Shown: positions 28,366-38,381 of the stretch, in pieces | Numbering within the stretch: the stretch's first letter is position 1 | How the letters are laid out: each line of letters starts with the position of its first letter | Origin: Pacificibacter marinus | GTDB taxonomy: Bacteria > Pseudomonadota > Alphaproteobacteria > Rhodobacterales > Rhodobacteraceae | DNA length: 58,873 nucleotides | Direction of reading: 5' to 3' | Assembly: GCF_018860505.1 (NCBI RefSeq) | Contig: NZ_JAHKPU010000006.1 | Span: 2,501 to 61,373 of the forward strand | Made by a program: the position numbers and the translations under genes | Notes under the pieces: generated by a model | The model's database searches: none | Told to the model about the DNA's origin: nothing | Seen by the model: the letters and a program-made list of their open reading frames with translations, nothing else

Positions 28366-29409
28366 TTGGCCACCAGCGTGCTGACACCCCCGCGAACACA
28401 AGACAACGGTTTTGAAACTCTGCTTGAGTTTGATGACAACCGATCGCTTATAGATTTGTGCGGCGAATACGACCGCAATTTGGCGCAGATCGAAACCAAT
28501 CTTTCGGTTCAGATTGTACGGCGCGGGAATATCTTGGCCGTGATGGGCGAGGAAGAACCACGCGCATTGGCCTGTTCAACCCTGACAGAACTTTACCTGA
28601 AATTGGACGCTGGACGCGATATCGATGAAGGCGAGATTTCTGGAACCATTCGCATGGGCAAAGGCAATAAATCTCAATCTGGCAAGGCCGATGCGCGCCG
28701 TGGTGACGGGGCATTCCCAGCTGACCAAATAGAGATGTTCAAGGGCGCAGGCTCCGAGATTAAAACGCGCAAGAAAACAATCGAGCCACGCACCCAAGCG
28801 CAAAAGGCCTATGTAGAAAGCCTGTACAACAACGAATTGGCATTTGGCATCGGGCCTGCGGGTACGGGCAAAACCTATCTGGCTGTGGCTGTTGGTGTGA
28901 ACATGTTCATCAACGGTCATGTGGATAAGATCATTCTCTCGCGTCCAGCTGTGGAAGCGGGCGAGCGTTTGGGGTTCTTGCCCGGCGATATGGGTGAAAA
29001 AGTCGATCCTTACATGCAGCCGCTTTACGATGCCTTGGATGATTTTTTACCCGCCAAATTGATTGCCAAGCTTAAAGAAGAAAAGACCATCGAAATCGCC
29101 CCGCTGGCGTTCATGCGTGGCCGCACTTTAAGTCGTGCTTTTGTTGTTTTGGATGAAGCCCAAAATGCCACCACGATGCAGATGAAGATGTTTTTGACGC
29201 GTCTGGGCGAAGGCTCGCGCATGGTTATCACGGGGGACCGCACGCAAATCGACTTGCCACGGGGCATGGCTTCGGGCTTGCGCGATGCTGAACGGGTTTT
29301 GTCAGGCGTTAAAAAGGTCTCGTTCAATTACTTTTCCTCGAAAGATGTGGTGCGCCATCCGCTTGTGGCGGCAATCATTGAGGCCTATGAGGCTGATGAG
29401 GCAACGTAA
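28366..29409 (+). CDS. phoH: PhoH-family ATPase
   Basis: About 347 aa. An N-terminal KH-like RNA-binding stretch (VQIVRRGNILAVMGEEE) is followed by the PhoH ATPase: QKAYVESLYNNELAFGIGPA, Walker A GPAGTGKTYLA, VDKIILSRPAVEAGE, LGFLPGDMGEKVDPY, Walker B-type AFVVLDEAQNATTMQMKMFL and the sensor RMVITGDRTQIDLP. It is a PhoH/YbeZ-type ATPase that acts with YbeY in rRNA processing; ybeY is the next gene. A TTG start at 28366 is chosen because GGAGAGA is just upstream; the open frame extends to 28300. Confidence 0.92.
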   Translation: MATSVLTPPRTQDNGFETLLEFDDNRSLIDLCGEYDRNLAQIETNLSVQIVRRGNILAVMGEEEPRALACSTLTELYLKLDAGRDIDEGEISGTIRMGKGNKSQSGKADARRGDGAFPADQIEMFKGAGSEIKTRKKTIEPRTQAQKAYVESLYNNELAFGIGPAGTGKTYLAVAVGVNMFINGHVDKIILSRPAVEAGERLGFLPGDMGEKVDPYMQPLYDALDDFLPAKLIAKLKEEKTIEIAPLAFMRGRTLSRAFVVLDEAQNATTMQMKMFLTRLGEGSRMVITGDRTQIDLPRGMASGLRDAERVLSGVKKVSFNYFSSKDVVRHPLVAAIIEAYEADEAT

Positions 29410-29485
29410 GCAGGCTGATGAGGGCAAGGCGCCAAGCGCAGCGAGTTTGTGCGCCAATTCAGTTTGAACATAGGGCACTTTGCAT

Positions 29486-29980
29486 ATGCAAATAGACATT
29501 GATATCGCCGATGCCCGCTGGGATGCGGCGCTCGACCTTGAGGCCATTTCCGGTGTGGCCATGAATGCGATCTGTGCACGTTTGGGTCTTGATCCTGATG
29601 ATTGCGAGGTCTCTGTTTTGGCTTGCGATGACATACGTATCAAAGAGCTGAACGCGGATTTTCGTGAAAAGGACAAGGCCACCAATGTGCTGTCTTGGCC
29701 TGCTCTCGAGCGTGGCGCAGATGAAGGCTGTGTTCCCGATGTGCCTGAGGCCGATGTTTTCGGTGCGATTGAACTGGGCGATATCGCGATTTCTTACGAT
29801 ACATGCGAGACGGAAGCACGTGAAACAGGCAAGCCATTCGAGCACCATGTGACACATTTGATCGTGCATGGGATACTACATTTGCTGGGTTATGATCACA
29901 TAAGTGATGCAGATGCAGCGCTAATGGAACAACTTGAGACAGAACTACTTGAAACTTTAGGTATACCTGACCCATATTAG
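29486..29980 (+). CDS. ybeY: Endoribonuclease YbeY
   Basis: A 164-aa single-strand RNA endonuclease needed for 16S rRNA 3' maturation and 70S quality control. The zinc motif H-x3-H-x5-H is clear in HLIVHGILHLLGYDH. LNADFREKDKATNVLSWPA is the conserved substrate-side segment. The ATG at 29486 is used; a TTG two codons earlier also opens the frame. It follows phoH, as in most proteobacteria, and is followed by corC. Confidence 0.95.
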   Translation: MQIDIDIADARWDAALDLEAISGVAMNAICARLGLDPDDCEVSVLACDDIRIKELNADFREKDKATNVLSWPALERGADEGCVPDVPEADVFGAIELGDIAISYDTCETEARETGKPFEHHVTHLIVHGILHLLGYDHISDADAALMEQLETELLETLGIPDPY

Positions 29981-30022
29981 GGCACTAGGCCGCATTTCGG
30001 CTATCAATTTTGGAAAGGACGC

Positions 30023-31018
30023 ATGGGCGACACCGAGCCTGGGTCTTCTACGGCAGCGCAAAGCGCGCGCCCAGACCCCAAGAGACTCTCAGAAATGAGC
30101 CTCTCCCCGACGCAAAACACACCTGATGTGTATGGCCCTGTGCCACAAGCTTCTAAACCAAGCTGGATCACGCGTGTATTGTCTTCATTCTCATCATCAT
30201 CCGAACACGATGTGCCCAGCACAACGGTGCCGCAACAGCGCGAGCCGGTGCAATTACAACGTTTGGGTATGATGAACCTGCGCTCTAAGCGGGTTGACGA
30301 TGTGGCTGTGCCTAAAGCGGATATGACGGCCGTGCCCTCTGACATCAAAAAAGATGATCTGGTAAAAGTGTTCCGCGAAAGTGGCAACACGCGCTTGCCT
30401 GTGTATGATGGAACGCTCGACTCGCCCGTTGGTCTCGTCCACCTTAAAGATTTCGCGTTGACCCACGGATTTAATGGCAAGGGCGAAGATTTCGATTTGT
30501 CGAAAATGCTGCGTCCGTTGATCTATGCACCGCCTTCTATGCCCATCGGGGTGTTGCTGACCAAAATGCAATCGGATCGTATGCATATGGCCTTGGTCAT
30601 CGATGAATACGGCGGGGTTGACGGGTTGGTTACGCTCGAAGATTTGGTCGAACAGGTGATCGGCGAAATCGAAGACGAACATGACGTTGAAGAAGACGAA
30701 TACTGGACGCAGCAGGGCGATGGTATCTATGTTGCTTTGGCCAAAACACCGATGGATGAGTTCGAGAATGAAATCGGATTGCGCCTGACGCCAGACGATG
30801 CGGATGAAGAAATAGACACGCTTGGTGGCTTGGTGTTTTTGTTGACGGGGCGTGTGCCTGTGCGCGGCGAAGTGATCCCACACGTATCTGGGGCCGAGTT
30901 CGAAATCATCGATGCAGACCCGCGCCGGATCAAGCGCATTCGGGTGCGCTTGCCCAATGCAGCCAAAGCTCCGAAGGCACAAGTCCTGACTGTTACGCCC
31001 GAAACGGAACAAGCCTAA
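30023..31018 (+). CDS. CBS-domain CorC/TlyC-type protein
   Basis: A 331-aa cytoplasmic protein of the CorC/HlyC class without an N-terminal DUF21 membrane domain. After a disordered N-terminal 85 residues come VPKADMTAVPSDIKKDDLV (CBS 1), HMALVIDEYGGVDGLVTLED (CBS 2, nucleotide-binding), VEQVIGEIEDEHD, and a C-terminal transporter-associated domain with DEEIDTLGGLVFLLTGRVP. The family is linked to magnesium and cobalt efflux. It lies between ybeY and lnt in the classical ybeZ-ybeY-ybeX-lnt order, corresponding to YbeX. Confidence 0.9.
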   Translation: MGDTEPGSSTAAQSARPDPKRLSEMSLSPTQNTPDVYGPVPQASKPSWITRVLSSFSSSSEHDVPSTTVPQQREPVQLQRLGMMNLRSKRVDDVAVPKADMTAVPSDIKKDDLVKVFRESGNTRLPVYDGTLDSPVGLVHLKDFALTHGFNGKGEDFDLSKMLRPLIYAPPSMPIGVLLTKMQSDRMHMALVIDEYGGVDGLVTLEDLVEQVIGEIEDEHDVEEDEYWTQQGDGIYVALAKTPMDEFENEIGLRLTPDDADEEIDTLGGLVFLLTGRVPVRGEVIPHVSGAEFEIIDADPRRIKRIRVRLPNAAKAPKAQVLTVTPETEQA

Positions 31019-31019
31019 C

Positions 31020-32519
31020 ATGTCGGCGGCACAGCGCCTTTTTAGCGCTGTGCGAGCGCCGCGCAGCATGGCGTTTTTTGCTGGTCTAACTGGAGGGCTT
31101 GGGCAGGCACCTGTTCAGGCTTGGCCTATTGCGTTGATAGGGTTGTGCATTGCTGCCTACCTTTGGGCTGGGGCCAAAACGCCCCGTGCTGCGGCGGCGC
31201 TGGGCTGGTGGCTTGGCTTTGGCACGTTTTTAAGTTCCATCTTTTGGATCGCAGAACCTTTTCTGGTTGAACCGGCGCGTCATGGTTGGATGATCCCTTT
31301 TGCACTATTTGGCATGGCTGGCGGCTTGGCCCTGTTTTGGAGCGCAGCCTTTTATTGCGCCAAACGCTTTGGCGCAGGGCTTTTGGCGCTCACGGTCTTT
31401 TGGTCGTTGACCGAGTTGTTGCGCGGCTATCTGTTCACCGGTTTCCCTTGGGCCTTGCCTGCCTATATTTGGCTCGACAGCCCCGTGGCGCAGATTGCTG
31501 CGTTTGTCGGGCCTTATGGTTTGACGGCTTTGACCTTTGGTCTGGCCGCACTGGGGGCGCAAGCTTACTTGGCGCGCAGCATGTATGCGACGATGATGCC
31601 GGTGTGTGGGCTCGCTGCCGTGTTTGGCCTTGGTATGTGGCAGCTCAACCAACCTGTACCCGCGAATACGCCCCATAAATTGCGAATCGTACAGCCCAAC
31701 GCGGCGCAGCATCTCAAATGGGATCCTGCTTATATTCCGATCTTTTTCGAACGCGCTTTGGATCTCTCTGCGCCAGAAGGGGCCGATTTGGTCATTTGGC
31801 CTGAAACCTCTGTGCCCGCGCCGCTTTATGCGGCAGCGAGCTATCTTGATCTGGTGGCTGAACGCTCAGGAACCGCGAAAGCTGTCGTCGGCTTGCAACG
31901 TGTTGAGGGCTTTCAGGGGTATAATTCTGCCGCGGTGATCGGCGCGAGTGGCGCAGTCGAGGCGATTTATGACAAACGCCATTTGGTGCCGTTTGGTGAA
32001 TATATGCCTTTGCCAAAGATTATGAGCGCCATAGGTTTGCGCACGTTTACGGCGCAGGCTGGTTTCGGGTTTTCTGCAGGCCAAGACGAATTGCTGTTCG
32101 ATTTTGGCGCTGTGGGAAAAGCCCTGCCATTGATCTGTTATGAGGCGATTTTTCCACGTGATGCCCGCAGTGTCGAGCGCCCAGATTGGTTGTTACAGAT
32201 CACCAATGACGCATGGTTTGGAACTCTCACAGGGCCGCAGCAAAGCCTTGCGCAGGCCAGATTTCGCGCGATTGAAACGGGTCTGCCGATGGTGCGTGCG
32301 GCCAATACTGGCATATCTGCGATCACCGATGCGCGTGGCCGTATTCAAGCGTTTATCCCTTTGGGGCAGGCGGGGGCTGTGACCGCAGCGCTGCCAGCCC
32401 CATTGCCGCCTACGTTCTATGCGCGCCACGGCGAACGGGTCGCTTTGGGTCTGTTAAGCTTTCTTGCGCTATGTGCATGGCTGTTGCCACTTAAAGAGCG
32501 ATTTCGAAAAACCGTTTGA
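31020..32519 (+). CDS. lnt: Apolipoprotein N-acyltransferase Lnt
   Basis: A 499-aa inner-membrane enzyme that adds the third acyl chain to lipoproteins. An N-terminal multi-helix region leads into a nitrilase domain with the catalytic triad positions Glu in VIWPETSVPAP, Lys in YDKRHLVPFGEYMP and Cys in LPLICYEAIFP. A final helix (ALGLLSFLALCAWLLP) closes the chain. The ATG lies two bases after the TAA of corC, so translation is probably coupled. It has obvious clients in the lipoproteins encoded in this window. Confidence 0.95.
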   Translation: MSAAQRLFSAVRAPRSMAFFAGLTGGLGQAPVQAWPIALIGLCIAAYLWAGAKTPRAAAALGWWLGFGTFLSSIFWIAEPFLVEPARHGWMIPFALFGMAGGLALFWSAAFYCAKRFGAGLLALTVFWSLTELLRGYLFTGFPWALPAYIWLDSPVAQIAAFVGPYGLTALTFGLAALGAQAYLARSMYATMMPVCGLAAVFGLGMWQLNQPVPANTPHKLRIVQPNAAQHLKWDPAYIPIFFERALDLSAPEGADLVIWPETSVPAPLYAAASYLDLVAERSGTAKAVVGLQRVEGFQGYNSAAVIGASGAVEAIYDKRHLVPFGEYMPLPKIMSAIGLRTFTAQAGFGFSAGQDELLFDFGAVGKALPLICYEAIFPRDARSVERPDWLLQITNDAWFGTLTGPQQSLAQARFRAIETGLPMVRAANTGISAITDARGRIQAFIPLGQAGAVTAALPAPLPPTFYARHGERVALGLLSFLALCAWLLPLKERFRKTV

Positions 32520-32554
32520 CCCGACCCAGACCGCGCTATATCGCACTTAACATA

Positions 32555-32610
32555 TCGGCCCGCCACAACGGCTTCCTGACGTGATGGGCGACATGAAATA
32601 ACGGAGCACC
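32555..32610 (+). ncRNA. SAM/SAH-type riboswitch upstream of metK
   Basis: CGCCACAACGGCTTCCTGAC then GTGATGGGCG and ACGGAGCACC. The CACAACGGCTTCCTG segment followed after about 25 bases by GGAGCA is the signature of the SAM/SAH riboswitch found upstream of metK in Rhodobacterales. CAC and GTG close the hairpin; GCTTC (32571-32575) can pair with GGAGC (32603-32607) as the pseudoknot, with one G-U pair. That GGAG is also the ribosome site of metK, eight bases before its ATG, so binding of SAM (or SAH) would block translation. Confidence 0.88.
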
Positions 32611-32615
32611 ACCCC

Positions 32616-33797
32616 ATGTCTCGCAAAGATTATATTTTTACCTCGGAATCTGTATCCGAAGGCCACCCCGATAAAGTGTGCGATCGCATCTCTGATGCCG
32701 TTCTGGATGCATTTTTGACCGAAGAACCCGAAGCACGGGTTGCAGCGGAAACATTTGCAACCACGGATCGTGTTGTGATCGGCGGCGAAGTTGGCTTGTC
32801 TGATTCCGCAAAGCTCACCGAATACATGGGCAAAATTGACGGTATCGTGCGCGATTGTGTACGCGACATCGGTTATGAGCAAGATAAATTCCATTGGAAT
32901 ACGCTCAAAGTATCCAACTATCTGCACGAACAATCGGCCCATATCGCCCAAGGGGTTGATGCGGCAGGCGACAAAGACGAAGGCGCTGGCGATCAAGGCA
33001 TCATGTTCGGCTATGCCACGGATGAAACCGAGGCGCTTATGCCCGCGCCGATCCAATATGCTCACGCTATTTTGCGCCGTTTGGCGGAGGTGCGCAAAGA
33101 CGGCACCGAGCCACGCTTGGGCCCTGATGCGAAATCGCAATTGTCGGTGCAATACCGCGATGGCAAACCTGTCGGCATTTCATCCTTGGTCTTGTCCACG
33201 CAGCACCTAGACGAAACCATGTCGTCCGCGGATGTGCGCGAGCTGATCACGCCCTATATTTTGGAAGTCCTGCCTGAAGGTTGGATCACCCCAGAAACCG
33301 TGTGGCATGTGAACCCAACAGGTAAGTTTGTCATCGGTGGCCCTGACGGCGATGCGGGTCTGACGGGTCGCAAAATCATTGTCGACACATATGGCGGCGC
33401 AGCACCGCATGGTGGCGGTGCGTTTTCTGGCAAAGACCCGACCAAAGTGGATCGTTCTGCGGCCTATGCCGCACGCTATTTGGCGAAAAACGTTGTCGCG
33501 GCTGGCTTGGCCAAGCGCTGCACGATCCAATTGTCCTATGCGATTGGCGTTTCTGCGCCTCTGTCGATCTACGCCGATCTACACGGCACCGGCGATACGG
33601 CCCCCGCGCTGATCGAGGCAGCCATTCCAAAGGTTATGGATCTTACACCACGCGGCATTCGCACCCATCTTGAGTTGAACAAGCCGATCTATGCACGCAC
33701 AGCGGCTTACGGCCACTTTGGTCGATCCCCTGAAGCGGATGGCGGTTTTTCGTGGGAACGTACCGATTTGGCACAGGCCTTGATCAACGCGATCTAA
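32616..33797 (+). CDS. metK: S-adenosylmethionine synthetase MetK
   Basis: A 393-aa enzyme making SAM from methionine and ATP. Motifs include [33 protein letters not shown] (family hexapeptide-like region), [34 protein letters not shown] and [12 protein letters not shown]. It follows lnt and is headed by a riboswitch, giving feedback control by its own product. A terminator lies right after it. Confidence 0.97.
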   Translation: MSRKDYIFTSESVSEGHPDKVCDRISDAVLDAFLTEEPEARVAAETFATTDRVVIGGEVGLSDSAKLTEYMGKIDGIVRDCVRDIGYEQDKFHWNTLKVSNYLHEQSAHIAQGVDAAGDKDEGAGDQGIMFGYATDETEALMPAPIQYAHAILRRLAEVRKDGTEPRLGPDAKSQLSVQYRDGKPVGISSLVLSTQHLDETMSSADVRELITPYILEVLPEGWITPETVWHVNPTGKFVIGGPDGDAGLTGRKIIVDTYGGAAPHGGGAFSGKDPTKVDRSAAYAARYLAKNVVAAGLAKRCTIQLSYAIGVSAPLSIYADLHGTGDTAPALIEAAIPKVMDLTPRGIRTHLELNKPIYARTAAYGHFGRSPEADGGFSWERTDLAQALINAI

Positions 33798-33820
33798 CGT
33801 ATGCAGTTCCATTGATTTCA

Positions 33821-33849
33821 AAGAGGGCGGGGGCAACCTCGCCCTTTTG
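33821..33849 (+). terminator. Terminator after metK
   Basis: AGAGGGCG and CGCCCTTTT pair across GGGGCAACCT, with a short T run. It ends the phoH-metK run. Confidence 0.75.
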
Positions 33850-33897
33850 CTTTGTGTGATGCGCAGCTAGAACGGGTAAAAATGTTAAAGGTGATCT

Positions 33898-34362
33898 ATG
33901 GTTCAAACAGACACAAGCAAACTCACGCAACTTGGTGGTGCGACCGACTTGCCCAATTCACCACAAGATGCCGAGCTTGAGCGGGTGCCACATACACACG
34001 CTGGCGAACGCTATACGGTGCGGTTTACGGCGCCCGAGTTTACGTCACTCTGCCCAATGACAGGTCAGCCTGATTTTGGTCATCTGATGATCGACTATGT
34101 GCCGCGTAAATGGCTGGTCGAAAGCAAGTCGCTTAAACTGTTTTTGGGATCGTTTCGCAATCACGGTGCGTTCCATGAGGATTGTTCTGTCTATATCGGC
34201 AAGCGTTTAACGGAATTATTGGATCCTGAATGGCTGCGCATAGGCGCTTATTGGTATCCGCGTGGCGGTATTCCGATTGATGTGTTTTGGGCCTCTGGGC
34301 CAGAACCCAAAGACCTATGGATTCCCGAACAGGGAGTGCCGCCATATCGCGGACGCGGCTGA
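33898..34362 (+). CDS. queF: NADPH-dependent preQ0 reductase QueF
   Basis: A 154-aa short-form QueF, which reduces 7-cyano-7-deazaguanine to preQ1 in queuosine synthesis. The nucleophile Cys is in [14 protein letters not shown], and [21 protein letters not shown] is the hallmark NADPH/substrate block. Its tRNA role fits its neighbours miaB and trmB, though they are not in one operon. The start ATG is preceded by AAAGGTGATCT. Confidence 0.95.
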   Translation: MVQTDTSKLTQLGGATDLPNSPQDAELERVPHTHAGERYTVRFTAPEFTSLCPMTGQPDFGHLMIDYVPRKWLVESKSLKLFLGSFRNHGAFHEDCSVYIGKRLTELLDPEWLRIGAYWYPRGGIPIDVFWASGPEPKDLWIPEQGVPPYRGRG

Positions 34363-34471
34363 GTCTTTTGTCAGTGTTGGTGCAGCGAGGCGGGGACAGG
34401 TTTTACTTTGACATATCCTTGATGACAGCCAGTGGTTGCCGCCGCGCCAAAGCCCTGATAAATCGCTGCTC

Positions 34472-35209
34472 ATGACCGATGAGAACACACCCAAAAAGAC
34501 GCCTCCTGGCGCACACCAATCTGGTGCCCCTTGGCGCAATTTCTATGGGCGTATCCATGGGAAAACGATGAACCAAGCACAAAAAGATTATCTTGTTGAG
34601 GATCTGGATGCACTGTCGCCTGGTGGGGTGGGTTGGGATGTTAATCCTGATCGCACGCCCATCGATATGGCCACCAAATTCAAGGGCAAACCTGTTTGGC
34701 TTGAGATTGGATTCGGTGGCGGCGAGCATTTGGTACATATGGGCGAAACCTATCCGCAGGTCGAAATCATCGGTTGCGAACCGTTCATGAATGGTGTCGC
34801 GATGCTTTTGGGTAAAATTCGCAAACTCGGCACGCAAAACGTCTGGGTACATCCCGGCGATGTGCGCGATCTGTTTGATGTTTTGCCTGATGAGAGTCTT
34901 GAAAAAGCATTCTTGAACTATCCTGACCCTTGGCCAAAATCACGGCATCACCGTCGGCGTTTTGTGACGCAAGAACACTTGGTGCCGCTGTTTAAAGCGA
35001 TGAAACCGAGCACAGAATTTCGTGTTGCCACGGACATTCCTGATTATGTGCGTCAAACGATGGAAGAGGTGCCAAAGGCGGGCTTTGTCTTTGAGGGCGA
35101 CCCGAAAGATCTGAGTGAGTCTTGGCCAGATTGGATTTCAACGCGCTACGAGCAAAAAGCACTACGCGAGGGCCGCACGCCGCATTACATGACGTTCCGC
35201 CGCCCATAA
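34472..35209 (+). CDS. trmB: tRNA (guanine-N7-)-methyltransferase TrmB
   Basis: About 245 aa; SAM-dependent enzyme forming m7G46. The SAM-binding motif is [12 protein letters not shown], and the catalytic-region signature [18 protein letters not shown] is present, with [12 protein letters not shown] in the later part. The frame opens with a TTG at 34436, but the ATG at 34472 gives the expected N-terminus; no strong ribosome site precedes either. It runs into the aroA leader. Confidence 0.94.
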   Translation: MTDENTPKKTPPGAHQSGAPWRNFYGRIHGKTMNQAQKDYLVEDLDALSPGGVGWDVNPDRTPIDMATKFKGKPVWLEIGFGGGEHLVHMGETYPQVEIIGCEPFMNGVAMLLGKIRKLGTQNVWVHPGDVRDLFDVLPDESLEKAFLNYPDPWPKSRHHRRRFVTQEHLVPLFKAMKPSTEFRVATDIPDYVRQTMEEVPKAGFVFEGDPKDLSESWPDWISTRYEQKALREGRTPHYMTFRRP

Positions 35210-35325
35210 GGGCGGGACGCCAAAGTTGGCTTTATGACGACGACGTGGATGGACCCTATTTTCTGTTTGCGCTATCAGTTTTACAAATGATGTATCAGCG
35301 CAGCGCGCTGCATAAGGAGAGACCC

Positions 35326-36675
35326 ATGTCCGGCCACGGCACCCCTATCCCGATGATGTCCCGCAAATCTGGCCCTTTGTCAGGCGTGGCCTCTGTGCCG
35401 GGCGATAAATCTATTTCGCACCGCGCATTGATTTTTGGCGCGATGGCAGTGGGTGAGACCAAGATCACGGGCCTGCTTGAAGGCCAAGATGTGCTGGACA
35501 CGGCCAAAGCGATGCAAGCGCTGGGCGCGGATGTCGTGGATCACGGCGCGGGCGAATGGTCCGTGCATGGTGTTGGGGTTGGTGGCTTTTCCGAACCTGA
35601 CAATGTGATCGATTGCGGTAACTCTGGCACCGGTGTGCGCTTGATCATGGGCTGCGTTGCCACGTCACCTTTCGCTGTGACCTTTACTGGCGATGCCTCG
35701 TTGAGCAAACGCCCTATGGGGCGCGTTACCGATCCGTTGGCCTTGTTTGGCACAACGTCTGTTGGCCGCTCTGGTGGGCGTTTGCCGTTGACACTTGTGG
35801 GCACTGGTGATGCGACGCCTGTGGAATACACCACGCCAATGCCATCCGCGCAGGTGAAATCTGCCGTACTTTTGGCGGGACTAAACACCCCCGGCAAAAC
35901 TGTGGTGATCGAAAAAGAAGCCACGCGCGACCACACAGAACGTATGTTGCGCGGCTTCGGGGCTGAGGTCGTGAGTGAAAAGGTGGCTGAAGGCTATAAA
36001 ATCACCCTGACAGGTCGCCCCGAATTGAAACCGCAAGTTGTCGCCGTTCCGCGTGATCCAAGTTCTGCTGCCTTTCCTGTCTGTGCGGCTTTGATTATCG
36101 AGGGGTCTGACATCTTGGTGCCTGGCGTGAGCCAAAACACCACGCGCAACGGGTTGTACACAACGCTGGTTGAGATGGGCGCGAATATCACATTTGAAAA
36201 TGAGCGCGAAGAGGGTGGCGAACCTGTTGCTGACCTACGGGTAAAATATTCTCAACTCAAAGGCATCGAAGTGCCGCCAGCGCGTGCAGCATCGATGATC
36301 GATGAATACCCAGTTTTGTCTGTGGTTGCGTCCTTTGCGACAGGCATCACTGTGATGAAGGGCGTCAAAGAATTGCGCGTGAAAGAAAGCGATCGCATTG
36401 ATGCGATGGCGCGCGGTTTGGAAAAATGCGGTGTTCAGATCGAAGAAGATCAAGACACGCTGATCGTGCACGGATGCGGTCCCAATGGTGTCAAAGGGGG
36501 CGCGACTTGTGCCACCTTTATTGACCACCGCATTGCGATGTCGTTCCTTGTCATGGGGTTGGCCTCAAATGAACCGGTTTCCGTTGATGATGGGTCCCCC
36601 ATCGCAACTTCTTTCCCTGTGTTCGAGACACTTATGGCGGACCTTGGCGCATCCATTCAGCGGACAAAGGACTGA
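35326..36675 (+). CDS. aroA: 3-phosphoshikimate 1-carboxyvinyltransferase AroA
   Basis: A 449-aa EPSP synthase of the shikimate pathway. Visible are [62 protein letters not shown] and [15 protein letters not shown]. The start at 35326 follows AAGGAGAG; a longer open frame from 35122 overlaps trmB in another frame and is rejected. It is the first gene of the aroA-cmk-rpsA-ihfB conserved order. Confidence 0.96.
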   Translation: MSGHGTPIPMMSRKSGPLSGVASVPGDKSISHRALIFGAMAVGETKITGLLEGQDVLDTAKAMQALGADVVDHGAGEWSVHGVGVGGFSEPDNVIDCGNSGTGVRLIMGCVATSPFAVTFTGDASLSKRPMGRVTDPLALFGTTSVGRSGGRLPLTLVGTGDATPVEYTTPMPSAQVKSAVLLAGLNTPGKTVVIEKEATRDHTERMLRGFGAEVVSEKVAEGYKITLTGRPELKPQVVAVPRDPSSAAFPVCAALIIEGSDILVPGVSQNTTRNGLYTTLVEMGANITFENEREEGGEPVADLRVKYSQLKGIEVPPARAASMIDEYPVLSVVASFATGITVMKGVKELRVKESDRIDAMARGLEKCGVQIEEDQDTLIVHGCGPNGVKGGATCATFIDHRIAMSFLVMGLASNEPVSVDDGSPIATSFPVFETLMADLGASIQRTKD

Positions 36676-36742
36676 CGCAAAACTTTGACTTGCACTCCAT
36701 TGGACCGCTTGCAATGTTTAACGCCTAAATAGGGGAAGACGC

Positions 36743-37351
36743 ATGAGTTTTTGTGTAGCGATCGACGGACCTGCCGCAGCAGGCAAGGGCACAGTGTCTC
36801 GTGCCGTGGCCGAGGTTTTTGGCTTTGCGCATTTGGATACAGGGCTTTTGTACCGCGCTACAGGGGCGAAAACCTTTGAGGGCTTGTCCCCTATCGAGGC
36901 AGCGCAAACCCTGACAGCCGAAGATTTGCAACGCGATGATTTGCGCTCGGGCGATGCAGGCCAAGCGGCCAGTCGCGTGGCCGCTATTGCTGAGGTGCGC
37001 GAGGCTTTGGTTGATTTTCAACAAGCTTTTGCGCGTCGCTCTGGTGGCGCTGTTTTGGATGGGCGCGATATCGGCACGGTGATTTGCCCTGACGCCACTG
37101 TAAAACTTTACATCACTGCCTCAGATGAGGTGCGCGCCACACGCCGTTTTGATGAATTGATTGCTGCGGGCGAGAACACCACCGTCGAGCAAGTTTTGCA
37201 CGACCTTCGTGAACGTGACGAACGTGATTCCGCTCGCGCCGCAGCGCCGCTTAAGCCAGCGAATGACGCGACCATCATCGACACTTCAAACATGAGCATC
37301 GAAGACGCCATCGCGCAGGTGGTGGCTTTGGTCAAGCTCAAGCAAAGATAA
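36743..37351 (+). CDS. cmk: Cytidylate kinase Cmk
   Basis: A 202-aa nucleoside monophosphate kinase that phosphorylates CMP and dCMP. The P-loop is [29 protein letters not shown] is the CMP-binding start; [18 protein letters not shown] and the lid region [16 protein letters not shown] follow. It is somewhat shorter than E. coli Cmk but normal for alphaproteobacteria. GGGGAAGACGC precedes the ATG. It follows aroA by 67 bases. Confidence 0.95.
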   Translation: MSFCVAIDGPAAAGKGTVSRAVAEVFGFAHLDTGLLYRATGAKTFEGLSPIEAAQTLTAEDLQRDDLRSGDAGQAASRVAAIAEVREALVDFQQAFARRSGGAVLDGRDIGTVICPDATVKLYITASDEVRATRRFDELIAAGENTTVEQVLHDLRERDERDSARAAAPLKPANDATIIDTSNMSIEDAIAQVVALVKLKQR

Positions 37352-37521
37352 GCGTACTGAAAATGAGCCTTGCAGCTTTGACGTGATCATGTTGATTACG
37401 CACCTCTCGCCGCCATGATAGAGAGGCTGTGCGAGAATGCAGAGGTGTTTCTTATTGATATTTAGCATGATGGGCGTAGGTGCAGTGTTATATTTCAACG
37501 ACATACACAGAAGAGGCATCA

Positions 37522-38154
37522 ATGCTCAAAGATCTTATGCAATGGCGCTACGCGACCAAAAAATACGACCCTTCTAAGAAAATTCCTGCGGACCAACTTG
37601 AAGCGATCTTAGATGCGATTTCTCTAGCGCCGACGTCATCAGGGTCTCAGCCTTTTGAGGTCTTTGTGGTCAGCGGCCAAGAGGCACGCGAAGGCATTCC
37701 AACCATGGGAATGAACGAGTCTTTGATGGCAGATTGCTCTCATGTCTTGGTTTTCGCCGCTTGGGACAATTACACAGCGGAGCGCATCGATGCGGTACGC
37801 GAGCGCGGTGAAGTCGCACGTGGCGGCCCGACTGAAATGGCGACGGCCTATTATGAAGGCCTAAAAGCTCTGTATCTTTCTTTGCCTGAAGCCGTAAATG
37901 CGGGTCACGCTGCGCGTCAGGCTTATATCGCGCTCGGTTTTGCAATGTTGGCCGCAGCAGAACAGGCCGTTGATGCAACCCCGATTGAAGGTTTTGATCC
38001 GGCGGCTGTAGACGAAGCACTTGGATTGGCCGCGAAAGGCCTGAAGTCTCAAGTCATACTTGCGTTAGGGTATCGCGACGAAGCGAACGACTGGTTGGTC
38101 AATTTGCCAAAGGTCCGCAAGTCACGCGACGAGATGTTTACCTTCGTAGAATAA
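37522..38154 (+). CDS. Nitroreductase-family NAD(P)H oxidoreductase
   Basis: About 210 aa, FMN-dependent. The start MLKDLMQWRYATKKYDPSKK is the nitroreductase-family R-x-S/T-x-x-x-Y/F pattern (NfsB-like). ISLAPTSSGSQPFEVFVV is the FMN-contact segment, and the end includes SQVILALGYRDEANDWL. It reduces quinone, nitro or flavin substrates; which is unknown. The ATG at 37522 follows AGAGGCATCA. It interrupts the usual cmk-rpsA order and has its own hairpin terminator, so it is probably an insertion of an independent gene. Confidence 0.85.
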   Translation: MLKDLMQWRYATKKYDPSKKIPADQLEAILDAISLAPTSSGSQPFEVFVVSGQEAREGIPTMGMNESLMADCSHVLVFAAWDNYTAERIDAVRERGEVARGGPTEMATAYYEGLKALYLSLPEAVNAGHAARQAYIALGFAMLAAAEQAVDATPIEGFDPAAVDEALGLAAKGLKSQVILALGYRDEANDWLVNLPKVRKSRDEMFTFVE

Positions 38155-38169
38155 GCGCTTTTGTCATGC

Positions 38170-38195
38170 GGGGCAGGGCCAATAGGTCTTGCCCC
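38170..38195 (+). terminator. Hairpin after nitroreductase gene
   Basis: GGGGCA (38170-38175) pairs with TGCCCC (38190-38195), with further pairing inside (GGCC with GGTC). It is followed by TCTT only, so it is a weaker terminator or a processing stem. Confidence 0.6.
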
Positions 38196-38197
38196 TC

Positions 38198-38226
38198 TTG
38201 CTATCAGGTCGGAAAACACCTATACG
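38198..38226 (+). promoter_or_regulatory. Candidate sigma-70 promoter for rpsA leader
   Basis: TTGCTA (-35) and TATACG (-10) are 17 bases apart, each matching consensus at four of six positions. Transcription would begin near 38233, about 190 bases before the rpsA start. Predicted by eye only. Confidence 0.4.
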
Positions 38227-38269
38227 CGGCCCTGTCTAAAGACCGTAAAGAGTCGCAGATGTGGTGAGT

Positions 38270-38299
38270 AGAGCCGGGGGAATGCCTCAGGCTCTTTTT
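38270..38299 (+). terminator. Terminator-like hairpin inside rpsA leader
   Basis: AGAGCC (38270-38275) pairs with GGCTCT (38290-38295), with extra inner pairs GGGG and CCTC, followed by TTTTTGTTTTT. It lies about 120 bases before the rpsA ATG and downstream of the candidate promoter, so it would either attenuate rpsA or end a small RNA of about 65 nt. Confidence 0.7.
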
Positions 38300-38365
38300 G
38301 TTTTTGTGTGTTCACCATCATGTGCGGCGCTCAATGTCGGCTTGGGATGCAATGAAACTAAGACC

Positions 38366-38381
38366 CGTGGAAACAACCACG
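38366..38381 (+). promoter_or_regulatory. Leader hairpin upstream of rpsA
   Basis: CGTGG, loop AAACAA, CCACG: a perfect 5-bp stem about 40 bases before the start codon, a position suited to autoregulation by S1 binding its own leader. Function is inferred. Confidence 0.4.

Noticed and set aside
30254-31069. Minus-strand frame of 271 codons opposite the CorC-type gene
   Set aside because: It is the shadow of a well-conserved plus-strand gene with clear CBS motifs.
32517-32542. TTGACC ... TATATC as metK promoter
   Set aside because: The spacing is only 14 bases, too short for a sigma-70 promoter; left uncalled.
32547-33152. Minus-strand frame of 201 codons opposite metK
   Set aside because: Shadow of metK and its riboswitch.
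35122-35325. Upstream continuation of the aroA frame
   Set aside because: It overlaps trmB in another frame; the ATG at 35326 with AAGGAGAG gives the family N-terminus.
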